Assembly (NCBI GenBank): GCA_021413865.1
Contig: JAIOPN010000062.1
Span: 62,001-126,000, forward strand
Source of the DNA: Planctomycetota bacterium
Lineage (GTDB): Bacteria > Planctomycetota > Phycisphaerae > Phycisphaerales > Phycisphaeraceae
Direction: 5' to 3'
DNA length: 64,000 bases
The notes beneath the pieces are model-generated. The model saw nothing but the letters and a program-made list of their open reading frames with translations. It was not told the DNA's origin and searched no databases. Each line of letters starts with the position of its first letter. The first letter of the stretch is position 1. The position numbers and the translations under genes were made by a program. Below, one piece after another: positions 24,920-33,596 of this stretch.

Positions 24920-25735
24920 ATGTTCCGCGCCCTGCACCAGTTCGTTGAACGCGTCGCCTCGCCGCTGCCGGGGTGGATATTCCTCTCGGCCGGGCTGGCG
25001 CTGGTGGGCATGGCGGTGCTGGTGCCGGCGTGGGCGGACGTGCGCGAGATGGATTGGCAGGTGCACGTGATGCGGCTGCAGGCCGAGGCGCTGCAGGAGC
25101 AGGCGGGCAGCTACCGCGAGTTCCACGCCGCGCTGATGGCGGACGACCCGGTGCTGCTCGAGCGGCTGGCGTACTACCACCTGCGGCTCAAGCCCGCCGG
25201 CTCGCAGCAGGTGCTCCTCTCCAGCCATTCGCCCAACCGGAACACGGTCGAGCCGCACATCCCCACCGTCGAAGAGCTCCTGCACCGCCCGGTGCCCACG
25301 CCCGGCGTGAACATGCCCTCTTACAAGGCGCTGGATACGCGGCTGATACGCCTGACCCGCAACGGCGTGACGCGCACGGCCATGATCGCCGCGGGGTTCT
25401 TCTGCCTGCTCGCCGGCATCACCGCCATCCCGCTCCGCATCAGGGACGACGCGGACGAGAACGCCTCGCTGGGCCTGATCGATGAGACCGCGCTGCCCAC
25501 GGGCCAGAGCGACGAAACCGAACCAATCGTCGCGCAGCTCGACGAGCAGGCGGAATCAGAGATCGAAGAAGACGCGGCCGTCGCCGTGGCACAGGCCGAC
25601 GACGATCAAGCCACCGAAGCCGTGGAAGAAATCACGGATGCCCCCGCCGAGGCGACGCCGTCCTGGCGTGACCGCCTCAAGAACAGGGTGGGGTCACTTC
25701 CCGCCATCGACTGGCTGCGTCGCCGCCGCGGCTGA
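24920..25735 (+). CDS. Hypothetical two-helix membrane protein with acidic tail
   Basis: The product has 271 residues. One helix lies near residues 17-38 (PGWIFLSAGLALVGMAVLVP) and a second near 155-175 (MIAAGFFCLLAGITAIPL), with a coiled-coil-prone loop between them. The last 95 residues are strongly acidic, then end in a basic patch (NRVGSLPAIDWLRRRRG). The topology resembles a septum- or envelope-associated coiled-coil protein, but I do not recognise a family. It is divergent from miaB, and its 3' end overlaps the convergent rhodanese-like gene by 42 bases. Confidence 0.7.
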   Translation: MFRALHQFVERVASPLPGWIFLSAGLALVGMAVLVPAWADVREMDWQVHVMRLQAEALQEQAGSYREFHAALMADDPVLLERLAYYHLRLKPAGSQQVLLSSHSPNRNTVEPHIPTVEELLHRPVPTPGVNMPSYKALDTRLIRLTRNGVTRTAMIAAGFFCLLAGITAIPLRIRDDADENASLGLIDETALPTGQSDETEPIVAQLDEQAESEIEEDAAVAVAQADDDQATEAVEEITDAPAEATPSWRDRLKNRVGSLPAIDWLRRRRG

Positions 25736-26182
25736 TTCGACCCTTCCACCCTCGCTCTTCCAGAGCTCCAACCCGCCGCGGAAATCGAACACGTTGTGAT
25801 ACCCGACCGCCATCAGCCGCTTGGCGGCCGCGGGCGAGCTGTAGTCCATCCAGCCCGTGCCGTACACGATGATGTTCTTGGCCTCCGCCAGGTCCTTGTG
25901 GCCGGCGACGATCTGCGGCAGCGGTATGTTAACGGCACCGGGGATGTGGCCCTGCTCGAACTTCTTGGCCGGCCGCGGGTCGAGTACGACCGTGGCCTCG
26001 TTGCCCTTGCCCAGCACGTCAAAGAGGCTCTTGTTGCGGGGCTTGTTCTGCATCATCGTGACCATGTCTTTGTACTGGATCTGCTTGATGTCCTCGTCGC
26101 TGACCTTGATGTTGCGGTCGCAGGCGGCCGGGGCGAGGAGACAGACGGCGAGCAGGGCACGGAGCAGCGGGCGGGTGAGCAT
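25694..26182 (-). CDS. Rhodanese-domain lipoprotein, catalytic cysteine missing
   Basis: The 162-residue protein has a lipoprotein signal (LLAPAACDRN) and a rhodanese-like domain: VVLDPRPAKKFEQGHIPGAV, then the loop IIVYGTGWMDYSS and RLMAVGYHNVFDFRGGLELW. The active-site cysteine that should follow the IIVY strand is replaced by Gly/Thr, so sulfur transfer is unlikely. Exported inactive rhodaneses may bind ligands or partners. The gene is convergent with and overlaps the membrane-protein gene at its 3' end. Confidence 0.82.
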   Translation of the reverse strand: MLTRPLLRALLAVCLLAPAACDRNIKVSDEDIKQIQYKDMVTMMQNKPRNKSLFDVLGKGNEATVVLDPRPAKKFEQGHIPGAVNIPLPQIVAGHKDLAEAKNIIVYGTGWMDYSSPAAAKRLMAVGYHNVFDFRGGLELWKSEGGRVESAAAATQPVDGGK

Positions 26183-26279
26183 GGCGGGCCTCGGTGGGAA
26201 GAATGGGGGGATGCACAGGATAGCTTGCGGCGGGTGGTAGGGTGTGACGTGGCATAGCGTGGCGCCGCGTCCGGCCGCC

Positions 26280-28283
26280 TCACACCCGGATCGGCAGGAT
26301 CATGAAGGGCACACCGCGCAGGTAGAACTTGCGCTGCAGGGCGAAGACGGTGTAGTTGTGCAGCATGCGGATCATCCACGAATCATTGGGAAACACGAGC
26401 TGACCGCCGAAGAAGATCGCCTGCGGGAACTTCTCCTGGATCGTGGGGGCGAGCTCGACCGCCTCCTCCACGATGTCTACCCCGATCGCCGAGTAGCACT
26501 CGGCGTAGTAGCCGTTCTGTTGCATGAACTCGACGTACTGCTTGACCTCTTCGGCGACCTTGGTGCGGAGGTGGTCGATCTCGTCGGCGCCCTTGAACAC
26601 GCCCGCGTCGATGGCGCCGATCTGGACGAAGACGAAGTTCTTGAAGATGCCCGAGAAGAGCCGCACGACGGTGAAGAGCGTGTGGAGGCCCACGCCGGAG
26701 AAGCCGTTGACCAGGAGGACGGCCGTGCGCCCGTTGGGGTCGAAGACCGGCGCCCCGGCGGTGGCGGGCTGCATGGGGGCGGCGGCGCGGGCGACGCGCA
26801 CCAGACCGTCCAGCCGGCGTAGCACGACGGCGGTCTGCCGGTAGTGCCGGCGGATCAGGAACACGACGCCGACGAACGCACCGGTGACGACCAGCGTGAC
26901 CCAGCCGCCCTCGTGGAACTTGATGGCGACGATGGAGACCAGGATGCCGATCGAGAGCGCCAGGCCCACGCCGTTGATGACGAACTTGGAGAACCACCCC
27001 GCCTCTTCACGGCGGACCTGCCACCAGTGCTTGACCATGCCCGTCTGCGAAAGGCTGAAGGTGATGAAGACGTTGATCGAGTAGAGGATGACCAGGAACT
27101 TGACGATCCCGGCGGGGTCGATCAGGTGCGCCATGAAGAGCACGAACGCGGCGGCGCCGCCCATCACCAGCACGCCGTTCTGCGTCACGAACCGGTCGGA
27201 GAGCGAGGCGAAACGCTTGGGGAGCCAGGAGTCCAGCGCCATGTTGGCGGCGACACGCGGGCCGTCCATGAAGCCGGCCTGGGCGGCGATGCCCAGGAGC
27301 AGGGCCGCCGAGCCCAGCGTGATGAACATGAAAATGTTCGCCACCCAGGGCATCTCCCAGCGGTCGGACATGGTTTTGAAGAGCACGGCGTTGAGGGTCA
27401 TGCCCGGCTGCGCCTTCACGTCGTAGAGAAGGTAGGCCGTCATCAGGCCCACGACGGTCAGCGCCAGCGACGTGGCCATGTAGTTCATGGTGCGCTTAGC
27501 GGTCTTGACGCGCGGCTCGCGCAGCATCTGCACGCCGTTGGAGACGGCCTCGATGCCGGTATACGTGCCCGCGCCCATTGAATACGCCTTCAACAGAATG
27601 ATGAAGAGCCCGAACACGCCCCACGAGCCCGAGCTGGCCGCTCTGATATCGCCGCCGGTGTTCTCCACCACCGTTGCAACGGTCATCGGGTGGTCGAAGA
27701 TCGCGTAGAAGATCCCGAATACGTGCGTGATGAGGAACGCCAGGAAGACCGGCACGAGCGGGATGACCGATTCCTTAACCCCGCGCAGGTTCAGCAGCGA
27801 CAGCATGAGCACGCCGATCAACGCGACGAGGAACTTGTACGCCTGCCACTTGGGGTCGAAGAACGAAAACGCCGCGTCGCACCCGCTGGCGACCGAGATC
27901 GCGATCGTCAGCACGTAATCCACCAGCAGCGCGCATCCGGAGAGGGCACCCAGCCCCGGCGAGAGCAGCTTGGTCGCCACGAGGTAGCCGCCGCCCCCGG
28001 TCGGGAAGAGCTGGATGATCTGCTTGTAGCTCGTGCTGATGATGAAGATGGTGACGACCGTGCCCAGCCCGACGAAGAGGATCAGGTGGGGATAATCGTG
28101 GAGGTTGAGGAACGCCTCCTCCGGGCCGTAGCAGGAGGACGACAGCCCGTCCGCCCCCAGGCCGACCCAGGCGAAAAAGGCGATCAGCGAGAGCGAGTGG
28201 AAGAGCCCCTGGTCCTCGACGCTCTTGGCACGTCCGACCACGAGACGACGCACCCGCTCAAAAAATGTCGGTGTAGGTTCCAT
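26280..28283 (-). CDS. APC-family amino acid permease with C-terminal soluble domain
   Basis: The product has 667 residues. About 12 transmembrane helices occupy the first 480 residues and match the APC superfamily: FAWVGLGADGLSSSCYGPEE in helix 1 and PTGGGGYLVATKLLSPGLG in helix 3. The final 150 residues are soluble (LLVNGFSGVGLHTLFTVVRL to the end) and recall the cytoplasmic domains attached to planctomycete and deltaproteobacterial APC permeases. The ATG at 28283 is preferred over a TTG at 28286. It probably imports amino acids or a similar cation-coupled substrate. It is on the same strand as nuoF but separated by 42 bases, so a link to the nuo operon is uncertain. Confidence 0.88.
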   Translation of the reverse strand: MEPTPTFFERVRRLVVGRAKSVEDQGLFHSLSLIAFFAWVGLGADGLSSSCYGPEEAFLNLHDYPHLILFVGLGTVVTIFIISTSYKQIIQLFPTGGGGYLVATKLLSPGLGALSGCALLVDYVLTIAISVASGCDAAFSFFDPKWQAYKFLVALIGVLMLSLLNLRGVKESVIPLVPVFLAFLITHVFGIFYAIFDHPMTVATVVENTGGDIRAASSGSWGVFGLFIILLKAYSMGAGTYTGIEAVSNGVQMLREPRVKTAKRTMNYMATSLALTVVGLMTAYLLYDVKAQPGMTLNAVLFKTMSDRWEMPWVANIFMFITLGSAALLLGIAAQAGFMDGPRVAANMALDSWLPKRFASLSDRFVTQNGVLVMGGAAAFVLFMAHLIDPAGIVKFLVILYSINVFITFSLSQTGMVKHWWQVRREEAGWFSKFVINGVGLALSIGILVSIVAIKFHEGGWVTLVVTGAFVGVVFLIRRHYRQTAVVLRRLDGLVRVARAAAPMQPATAGAPVFDPNGRTAVLLVNGFSGVGLHTLFTVVRLFSGIFKNFVFVQIGAIDAGVFKGADEIDHLRTKVAEEVKQYVEFMQQNGYYAECYSAIGVDIVEEAVELAPTIQEKFPQAIFFGGQLVFPNDSWMIRMLHNYTVFALQRKFYLRGVPFMILPIRV

Positions 28284-28325
28284 CAAATCGGTTCACATCG
28301 TTTACATACGGTGGTCGCGCCGGTT

Positions 28326-29687
28326 TTACCTGGCCCCGACGACCGAGAGGGAGACGAAACGCTCCTTGCGGACGCGCTTCTCGAAGTCGCCCCAGAACTT
28401 ATTGAGCATGGTGCGCACGGCCCAGTTCGCGCCGTCCGCCAGGCCGCAGATCGTCGTCCCGGGCATCGCGCCCATCGAGCCGGCGATCTCCGACAGCAGG
28501 TCCAGGTCGCGCGTCGTGCCATCGCCCGCCTCGATGCGGTGCAGCATCTTCGACAGCCAGCCCGTGCCCTCGCGGCAGGGCGTGCACTGCCCGCACGACT
28601 CATGGGCGTAGAACCGGATCATGTTCCGCAGCGCCTTGACCATGTCGGTGTCCTCGTCCATGACGACGACGCCCGCGGTGCCCAGGCCCAGCACGGCGTA
28701 CTTACGGCCGATGTCAAAATCCAGCTCCGCGTGATATTGATCCGTGCCCAGCACGCCCATCGAGATGCCGCCGGGGATCGCGGCCTTGAACTTCTTGCCG
28801 CCGCGCATCCCGCCGCCGTATTTCTCGATCAGTTCCGAGCACTTGATGCCCAGGTTTTCCTCGAAGACGCCGGGTGTGTTCACGTGGCCCGAGATGCCAA
28901 AGAGCTTGGGGCCGAACGACGCGGGCACCGTCGGCGGCACGCCCTCGGCGCGGCCCTTGCCCATGGTCTTGAACCAGTCGGCGCCCCTGTCCAGGATCGG
29001 GCCGACGATGGCGAGCGTCTCGACGTTGTTGATGATCGTCGGCCGGCCGAACGCGCCGGCGACGGCGGGGAACGGCGGCTTGATCCGCGGCCAGCCGCGC
29101 TTGCCCTCGAGCGATTCCAACAGGCCCGTCTCCTCGCCGCAGATGTAAGCCCCCGCGCCGCGGTGCATGAAGCACTCCGCGTCGCGGCCGTTGATCTGCC
29201 CGAGCATCGAGCCGGCGCCGAAGATTTTGTTCGCGTACGCTTCGTCGATGGCGCGCTGCAGCGTGGCGGCCTGGGCGTGGTACTCGCCGCGGATGTAGAT
29301 GTAGGCGGTGTCCAGACGGCAGGCGTGCATGCAGATGGCGATGCCCTCGAGCATCAGGTGCGGGTCGAAGTCGAGCAGCATGCGGTCCTTGAACGTGCCG
29401 GGCTCGGACTCGTCGGCGTTGACAGTGAGGAAGCGACGCTTGCCGTCCTCGGGCGGGAGGAAGGACCACTTCATGCCGGCGGGGAAGCCCGCGCCGCCGC
29501 GGCCGCGCAGCTCGCTGGCCTTGACCACCTCGATGACCGCCTTGGGCTCCATCGCCAGCGCCTTCTTCAGGCCGGCGTAACCGCCCGTCGCCACGAAGGC
29601 CTCGTAGTTCACGTACTTCCGGTCGCGCGGGTCGCCCCAGGGCGCGGTCGGGATTCGTTTGCACAACACCGGTTCAAGTAGCGGCAT
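28326..29687 (-). CDS. nuoF: NADH-quinone oxidoreductase subunit F (51 kDa)
   Basis: The 453-residue subunit holds the NADH site, FMN and cluster N3 of complex I. RGRGGAGFPAGMKWSF binds FMN/NADH, CGEETGLLESLEGKRGWPR is the second nucleotide motif, and SCGQCTPCREGTGWL with TICGLADGANWAVR supplies the 4Fe-4S cysteines. It follows nuoE and a 65-residue gene on the minus strand. A partner NuoG is not in the window, so the gene order is broken up. Confidence 0.96.
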   Translation of the reverse strand: MPLLEPVLCKRIPTAPWGDPRDRKYVNYEAFVATGGYAGLKKALAMEPKAVIEVVKASELRGRGGAGFPAGMKWSFLPPEDGKRRFLTVNADESEPGTFKDRMLLDFDPHLMLEGIAICMHACRLDTAYIYIRGEYHAQAATLQRAIDEAYANKIFGAGSMLGQINGRDAECFMHRGAGAYICGEETGLLESLEGKRGWPRIKPPFPAVAGAFGRPTIINNVETLAIVGPILDRGADWFKTMGKGRAEGVPPTVPASFGPKLFGISGHVNTPGVFEENLGIKCSELIEKYGGGMRGGKKFKAAIPGGISMGVLGTDQYHAELDFDIGRKYAVLGLGTAGVVVMDEDTDMVKALRNMIRFYAHESCGQCTPCREGTGWLSKMLHRIEAGDGTTRDLDLLSEIAGSMGAMPGTTICGLADGANWAVRTMLNKFWGDFEKRVRKERFVSLSVVGAR

Positions 29688-29723
29688 GATTCAACCTTGT
29701 TACACGTCCAATGCTTCCGCCGG

Positions 29724-29921
29724 TCAGGGCTGCTGCTTCCGCACAATCACCTCATCGATCGTCGTCCTCCGCAGCGTCACGGTCTCGTCAACCTTCTTTT
29801 CCTCCACCGTCTTGCTCACCACCCGCTTCCTGGGCTCCTCCCCGGGGTCGATGATGTTGTGCACCATCAGCCCGGCATTGCGGCAGAAGCGGGTGAACCA
29901 GTTTCCCATCGTTCCCGTCAC
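29724..29921 (-). CDS. Small hypothetical protein between nuoE and nuoF
   Basis: The 65-residue protein starts with an ATGA overlap (29918-29921) on the nuoE stop, which strongly supports translation. It has a short N-terminal helical part (NWFTRFCRNAGLMVHNII) and a charged tail with a repeated basic/acidic pattern (KTVEEKKVDETVTLRRTTID). No cofactor motif is present apart from one cysteine. Its position between two hydrophilic-arm subunits suggests an accessory or assembly role for complex I. That is an inference from context only. Confidence 0.7.
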   Translation of the reverse strand: MTGTMGNWFTRFCRNAGLMVHNIIDPGEEPRKRVVSKTVEEKKVDETVTLRRTTIDEVIVRKQQP

Positions 29922-30442
29922 GGGAGCGAATCAATGATCCGCTCCAGGTTCTCCGCCGTCAGGTTCTCGTGCATCGTCTCGCTCACCAGGGCGCACGGCG
30001 CGCCGCCGCAGGCGCCCAGGCACTCGGCGTGCATCAGCGTGATCTTCCCGTCGGGCGTCGTCTCGCCCGGCAGGATGCCCAGCTTCTCCTCCAGCCCGTG
30101 CATCAGCTTCTCGTGGCCCAGCAGTTCGCAGGAGATCGACTGGCAGACCCAGACCACATACTTGCCGCGCGGCTGGGTGAAGAACATCTCGTAGAACGTG
30201 CAGGTGTCCAGCACCTCCGACGCGGGCAGGCCCAGGAACGCCCCGATCTCCTCGATCGCCTGGTGCGGGATGTAGTTGTACTTCTCCTGCACGGCATGAA
30301 GACAGGGCAGCGTCGAGGCGCGGCGCGTCGGGTAACGCACCACCACCTTCGCCTCCAGGTCACGCTTCATCTCGTCCGTCAGGTAGGGCTCGGTGCGACG
30401 CTCGATCTGCATCGTGCCGGAGTTTTTCGTGATCCACGCCAT
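29918..30442 (-). CDS. nuoE: NADH-quinone oxidoreductase subunit E (24 kDa)
   Basis: The 174-residue thioredoxin-like subunit carries the 2Fe-2S cluster N1a. The ligands are visible as WVCQSISC and CLGACGGAPC. The N-terminal helical part (LPCLHAVQEKYNYIPHQAIE) is typical. I use the ATG at 30442, since the 11 extra codons up to 30475 come from a short repeated sequence (CCAGAGT units). It lies downstream of nuoD and overlaps the next small gene by four bases. Confidence 0.95.
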   Translation of the reverse strand: MAWITKNSGTMQIERRTEPYLTDEMKRDLEAKVVVRYPTRRASTLPCLHAVQEKYNYIPHQAIEEIGAFLGLPASEVLDTCTFYEMFFTQPRGKYVVWVCQSISCELLGHEKLMHGLEEKLGILPGETTPDGKITLMHAECLGACGGAPCALVSETMHENLTAENLERIIDSLP

Positions 30443-30450
30443 TTCAGGAT

Positions 30451-30487
30451 TCCAAGTCCAGAGTCCAGAGTCCAAGGTCCAGAGTCG
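30451..30487. repeat. Short CCAGAGTC direct repeats
   Basis: TCCAAGTCCAGAGTCCAGAG followed by TCCAAGGTCCAGAGTC contains three CCAGAGTC-like units and a repeated TCCAAG unit. It occupies the nuoD-nuoE spacer and would be translated if nuoE began at 30475. Confidence 0.45.
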
Positions 30488-30502
30488 GGAGAAGCAAGAG
30501 AG

Positions 30503-31783
30503 CTAGCGGTCGAGTTCCGCCGCGATGATGTTCAGGCTGCCCAGCACGGCGACCGCGTCGGCGAGCAGGTGGCCTTCGAGCATCTTGGGGAAGACGGAAA
30601 AATGGATGTAAGACGGTGGCCGGCAGCGGGCACGCCAGGAGCGCGGCGAACCGTCACCGACGACGTAATAGCCCAGCTCACCGTTGGCGGTCTCGTTGGC
30701 GGCGTAAACCTCGGCGACCGGGGCCTTCCAGCCGCGGTTCCACATCACCATTTCAAAGTGCTGGATCAGCCCCTCGATCGAGCCATACACCGACGCCTTG
30801 TCGGGAAGCTTCACCTTGCCGTCGTCGCCGACGTTGATCGGCCCACCGGGGATGTTGTCGATGAGCTGCTCGATGATCGCGATCGACTGCTTGAACTCCT
30901 CGAGCCGGACCATATACCGGGCGTAAACGTCGCCGCCGTGCGAGATCGGCACCTTGAACTTCACGGCCTGCGCCCCCTGGCCGTCCCAGTTGTCGGCGTA
31001 GCACAGATAGGGCTCGTCCTTGCGCACGTCGCGCACCACACCGCTGGCGCGGGCGAGCGGGCCGGTGAGCGACCAGGCGATCGCCTCTTCCTTGCTGATC
31101 GTGCCGATGCCCTCGGTGCGGTCGCGGAAGATGCGGTTGCGGTTTAGGAGCCCCTCAATGTCCGCGACGGCCTGCGGCGCCTGCTCGCGGATGAACTTCT
31201 TGACCATCCGCTTGAAGACCTCGTCGTCCGGGATGTCCCGCATCACGCCGCCCACGCGGGTGTAGTCCGGGTGGAACCGCTGGCCGGAGATGTATTCGAG
31301 GATGTCGTAGATCCGCTCGCGCTCATTAAACCCGTAAAGGAAGGCGGTGAACGCCCCCAGGTCCAGCGCCGCGGCCCCGATGCAGAGCAGGTGGTTCTGG
31401 ATACGGCCCAACTCGGCGAGGATCGTGCGGACGACCTTGCAACGCGGGGTCAGGTCGATGTCGAACAACTTCTCGACGGCCGTGTGCCAGGCGATGTCGT
31501 TGCAGATCGGCGAGATGTAGTCCATCCGGCTGACGATGGTGACGTACTGGTTGTAATCCAGGTGCTCGCCGAGCTTCTCGAAGCCCGAGTGGAGGTACCC
31601 GATGTGGGGTACGGCCCGGACGACCCGCTCGCCGTCAAGCTCCATGACGATGCGGAGCGTCGTGTGCGTGGCCGGGTGCTGGGGGCCGAAGTTGAGCGTC
31701 CAGCGGTCGCCCTGCGCGGGCGTGTCCTTGAGGTAGGGCGTGGTCTCGATGTCCACGTCGAGGGGCTTAAGGTCGTAGGGCAT
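30503..31783 (-). CDS. nuoD: NADH-quinone oxidoreductase subunit D (49 kDa)
   Basis: The 426-residue subunit lines the quinone pocket of complex I. Family motifs are clear: LNFGPQHPATHTTLRIVMEL at the N-terminus (the HPATH loop), GYLHSGFEKLGEH, SRMDYISPICND, and a C-terminal FSVFPKMLEGHLLADAVAVL ending near LNIIAAELDR. It is the first gene of the nuoD-nuoE-small-nuoF group. The expected upstream nuoABC genes are absent; the divergent neighbour is queG. Confidence 0.96.
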   Translation of the reverse strand: MPYDLKPLDVDIETTPYLKDTPAQGDRWTLNFGPQHPATHTTLRIVMELDGERVVRAVPHIGYLHSGFEKLGEHLDYNQYVTIVSRMDYISPICNDIAWHTAVEKLFDIDLTPRCKVVRTILAELGRIQNHLLCIGAAALDLGAFTAFLYGFNERERIYDILEYISGQRFHPDYTRVGGVMRDIPDDEVFKRMVKKFIREQAPQAVADIEGLLNRNRIFRDRTEGIGTISKEEAIAWSLTGPLARASGVVRDVRKDEPYLCYADNWDGQGAQAVKFKVPISHGGDVYARYMVRLEEFKQSIAIIEQLIDNIPGGPINVGDDGKVKLPDKASVYGSIEGLIQHFEMVMWNRGWKAPVAEVYAANETANGELGYYVVGDGSPRSWRARCRPPSYIHFSVFPKMLEGHLLADAVAVLGSLNIIAAELDR

Positions 31784-31908
31784 GGTGGTGCGGGTGTGAA
31801 ACCTGCTCCAAATAAAGACGGCTTACGCCGCCGGGGGGTCGGTCGGGGACCAATGAAGGGAGCAATTCTATCCATTTAGCCAAGGTTGGAAAGAGCACCC
31901 CTCCCCCC

Positions 31909-31939
31909 AAAGCCCAGGCATGGCAATGCTTGGGCTTTT
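31909..31939. repeat. AAAGCCCAGGCATGGC palindrome, copy 1
   Basis: AAAGCCCAGGCATGGCAATG followed by CTTGGGCTTTT is a near-perfect palindrome of 31 bases just upstream of queG. A perfect version lies at 63825-63854 inside another gene, and a longer relative is at 35681-35764. It could act as a terminator or leader structure for queG. Confidence 0.7.
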
Positions 31940-31960
31940 GCCCCCATCTACACTGTCTCC

Positions 31961-33055
31961 GTGCCCCCTCCCCCCGCCCAACGCGCCGCGACCGTCCGCC
32001 GCCTGTCGGAACGATTGGGTTTCGCCATGCTCGGCATCGCCCCCGCCGACGCCGCCGACCACGCCGACCACGTCAAGCAATGGCTCGCCGCCGGCCGGCA
32101 CGGTGAGATGACCTATATGGAGGCGGCCCTGGCGGAACGCCTCGATCCCCGCCGGCTCGTCCCCGGGGCCAAATCGATCATCTGCGTGGCGGACCTCTAC
32201 GCCGACCGCGCCGCACCCGAGCCGCCCCTCCCGCCCGCCCCCGCAGGCCGGATCGCCCGCTACGCCTGGGGCGACGACTACCACAAGGTGATGAAGAAAC
32301 GCCTCCACCGCCTCGCGGACGACCTCCGCGAGGTCTGGCCGGACGAGGAGTATCGCACCACCGTCGATACCGCCCCGATCCTCGAGCGCGAGCAGGCGCT
32401 GCGGGCGGGGCTGGGCTGGGTAGGCAAGAACACCATGCTCATCCACCCGCGGCTGGGGTCCTACATGCTGCTGGGCGAGATCGTGACGACCCTCGCGCTG
32501 GAGACCGCCGGCGACGCGGGGCAGGCCATCTCCGACCACTGCGGCACCTGCACCCGCTGCATCGACGCCTGCCCCACCCGCTGCATCGACCCGGCCGGCT
32601 ACACCCTCGACGCCTCGCGCTGCATCAGCTACCTCACCCTCGAACACCGCGGCCCGATCGCCCCCGAGCTCCACGCCCCGATCGGCGACTGGCTCGCCGG
32701 CTGCGATGTCTGCCAGGAGGTCTGCCCCTTCAACGCCCCCTTGGACGCCCCACCGCCCGCCGCGATCCACCCCGCCCACCGCCCTCGCCCGCCAGCGCCG
32801 GCGATCCCGATCCTCGACCTGCTCCAGTGGGACGCCGACGCCCGCCGCGAAGCGTTCGAGCGCTCCGCCCTCAAACGCATCCGGCTCGATCAGCTCAAAC
32901 GCAACGCACTGATCATCGCCGGCAATTATTTAGGTGTGGCAACCGGACACCCCGACCCCGCCCTGCTCGCCCGCGTCCGCGCCATCGCCAACGACCCGGA
33001 TGAGACTGAACTCGTCCGCACCACCGCGCGGCAGGTTTTAGAACGCATGGAGTGA
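31961..33055 (+). CDS. queG: Epoxyqueuosine reductase QueG
   Basis: QueG is a cobalamin-dependent enzyme that reduces epoxyqueuosine to queuosine at tRNA wobble position 34. The 364-residue product has the N-terminal cobalamin-binding region, AWGDDYHKVMKKRLHRLADD, VDTAPILEREQALRAGLGWV and two 4Fe-4S motifs: CGTCTRCIDACPTRCID and CDVCQEVCPFN. The GTG at 31961 is chosen because the frame further upstream (to 31886) runs through a palindromic repeat. No other queuosine genes are in the window. Confidence 0.95.
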   Translation: MPPPPAQRAATVRRLSERLGFAMLGIAPADAADHADHVKQWLAAGRHGEMTYMEAALAERLDPRRLVPGAKSIICVADLYADRAAPEPPLPPAPAGRIARYAWGDDYHKVMKKRLHRLADDLREVWPDEEYRTTVDTAPILEREQALRAGLGWVGKNTMLIHPRLGSYMLLGEIVTTLALETAGDAGQAISDHCGTCTRCIDACPTRCIDPAGYTLDASRCISYLTLEHRGPIAPELHAPIGDWLAGCDVCQEVCPFNAPLDAPPPAAIHPAHRPRPPAPAIPILDLLQWDADARREAFERSALKRIRLDQLKRNALIIAGNYLGVATGHPDPALLARVRAIANDPDETELVRTTARQVLERME

Positions 33056-33056
33056 A

Positions 33057-33536
33057 ATGCGCACAATCATGGCAATGAAACGAATCACTGGCACCGGCCC
33101 CATCACTCTACCGCCATCCACGATAGCGCCTGCGGTTCCGCCTTACACGTATTTCGGTGTCGCCCAGAGCATGTTGCCCGGAGTGAAGATACTTGCCCTC
33201 GCGTCGCCTACTTCCCCTCTCTCGCTAGCCTTCGTAGCCGCGCACGTCCTCGAGTGTTTGCTAAAAGCCTATCTCTCGAGAGATGGATCGGACGCTCCCC
33301 TAAAAAAGCGAGATGTGTGCCACGACCTGAACGCATTGTGGGCAATGGCCTTCACCCAAGGCCTGCGGATTGAGCAGTCGCCACCTCACTGGGTGGATCG
33401 CCTGAGCGGTCTACATAAAACGCCCTACCATCTTCGGTATTCAGAAGGCGTTCACGGCATCGTGTTACCAAGTGTCGATCCAATGACCTCCGAGTTGGCA
33501 GCCCTTCTTGAGATCGTTCGGAGCCAGCTTCGCTAA
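33057..33536 (+). CDS. HEPN-like hypothetical protein
   Basis: The product has 159 residues and more AT-rich composition than the flanks. The pattern of an all-helical HEPN fold is suggested by LSLAFVAAHVLECLLKAYLS, then CHDLNALWAMAFTQGLRIE (the H-D-L pair) and a conserved-looking PYHLRYSEGVHG. A canonical R-x4-6-H motif is not certain (RDVCH is the nearest). The gene begins two bases after queG but differs in composition, so it is probably an insertion and not an operon member. It precedes a clearer RiboL-PSP-HEPN-type gene. Confidence 0.6.
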   Translation: MRTIMAMKRITGTGPITLPPSTIAPAVPPYTYFGVAQSMLPGVKILALASPTSPLSLAFVAAHVLECLLKAYLSRDGSDAPLKKRDVCHDLNALWAMAFTQGLRIEQSPPHWVDRLSGLHKTPYHLRYSEGVHGIVLPSVDPMTSELAALLEIVRSQLR

Positions 33537-33596
33537 AGCATACGAACCAGATCACCCTACTTACCAAGCCACCTACTTTTCTGCCATAGGACGCAT

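Noticed and set aside
27690-29681. 663-codon plus-strand frame across nuoF and the APC permease
   Set aside because: It crosses two well-supported minus-strand genes and has no recognisable motif.
30451-30487. CCAGAGTC direct repeats as a CRISPR or regulator array
   Set aside because: Units are about 8 bases with no spacers, so this is a short local duplication.
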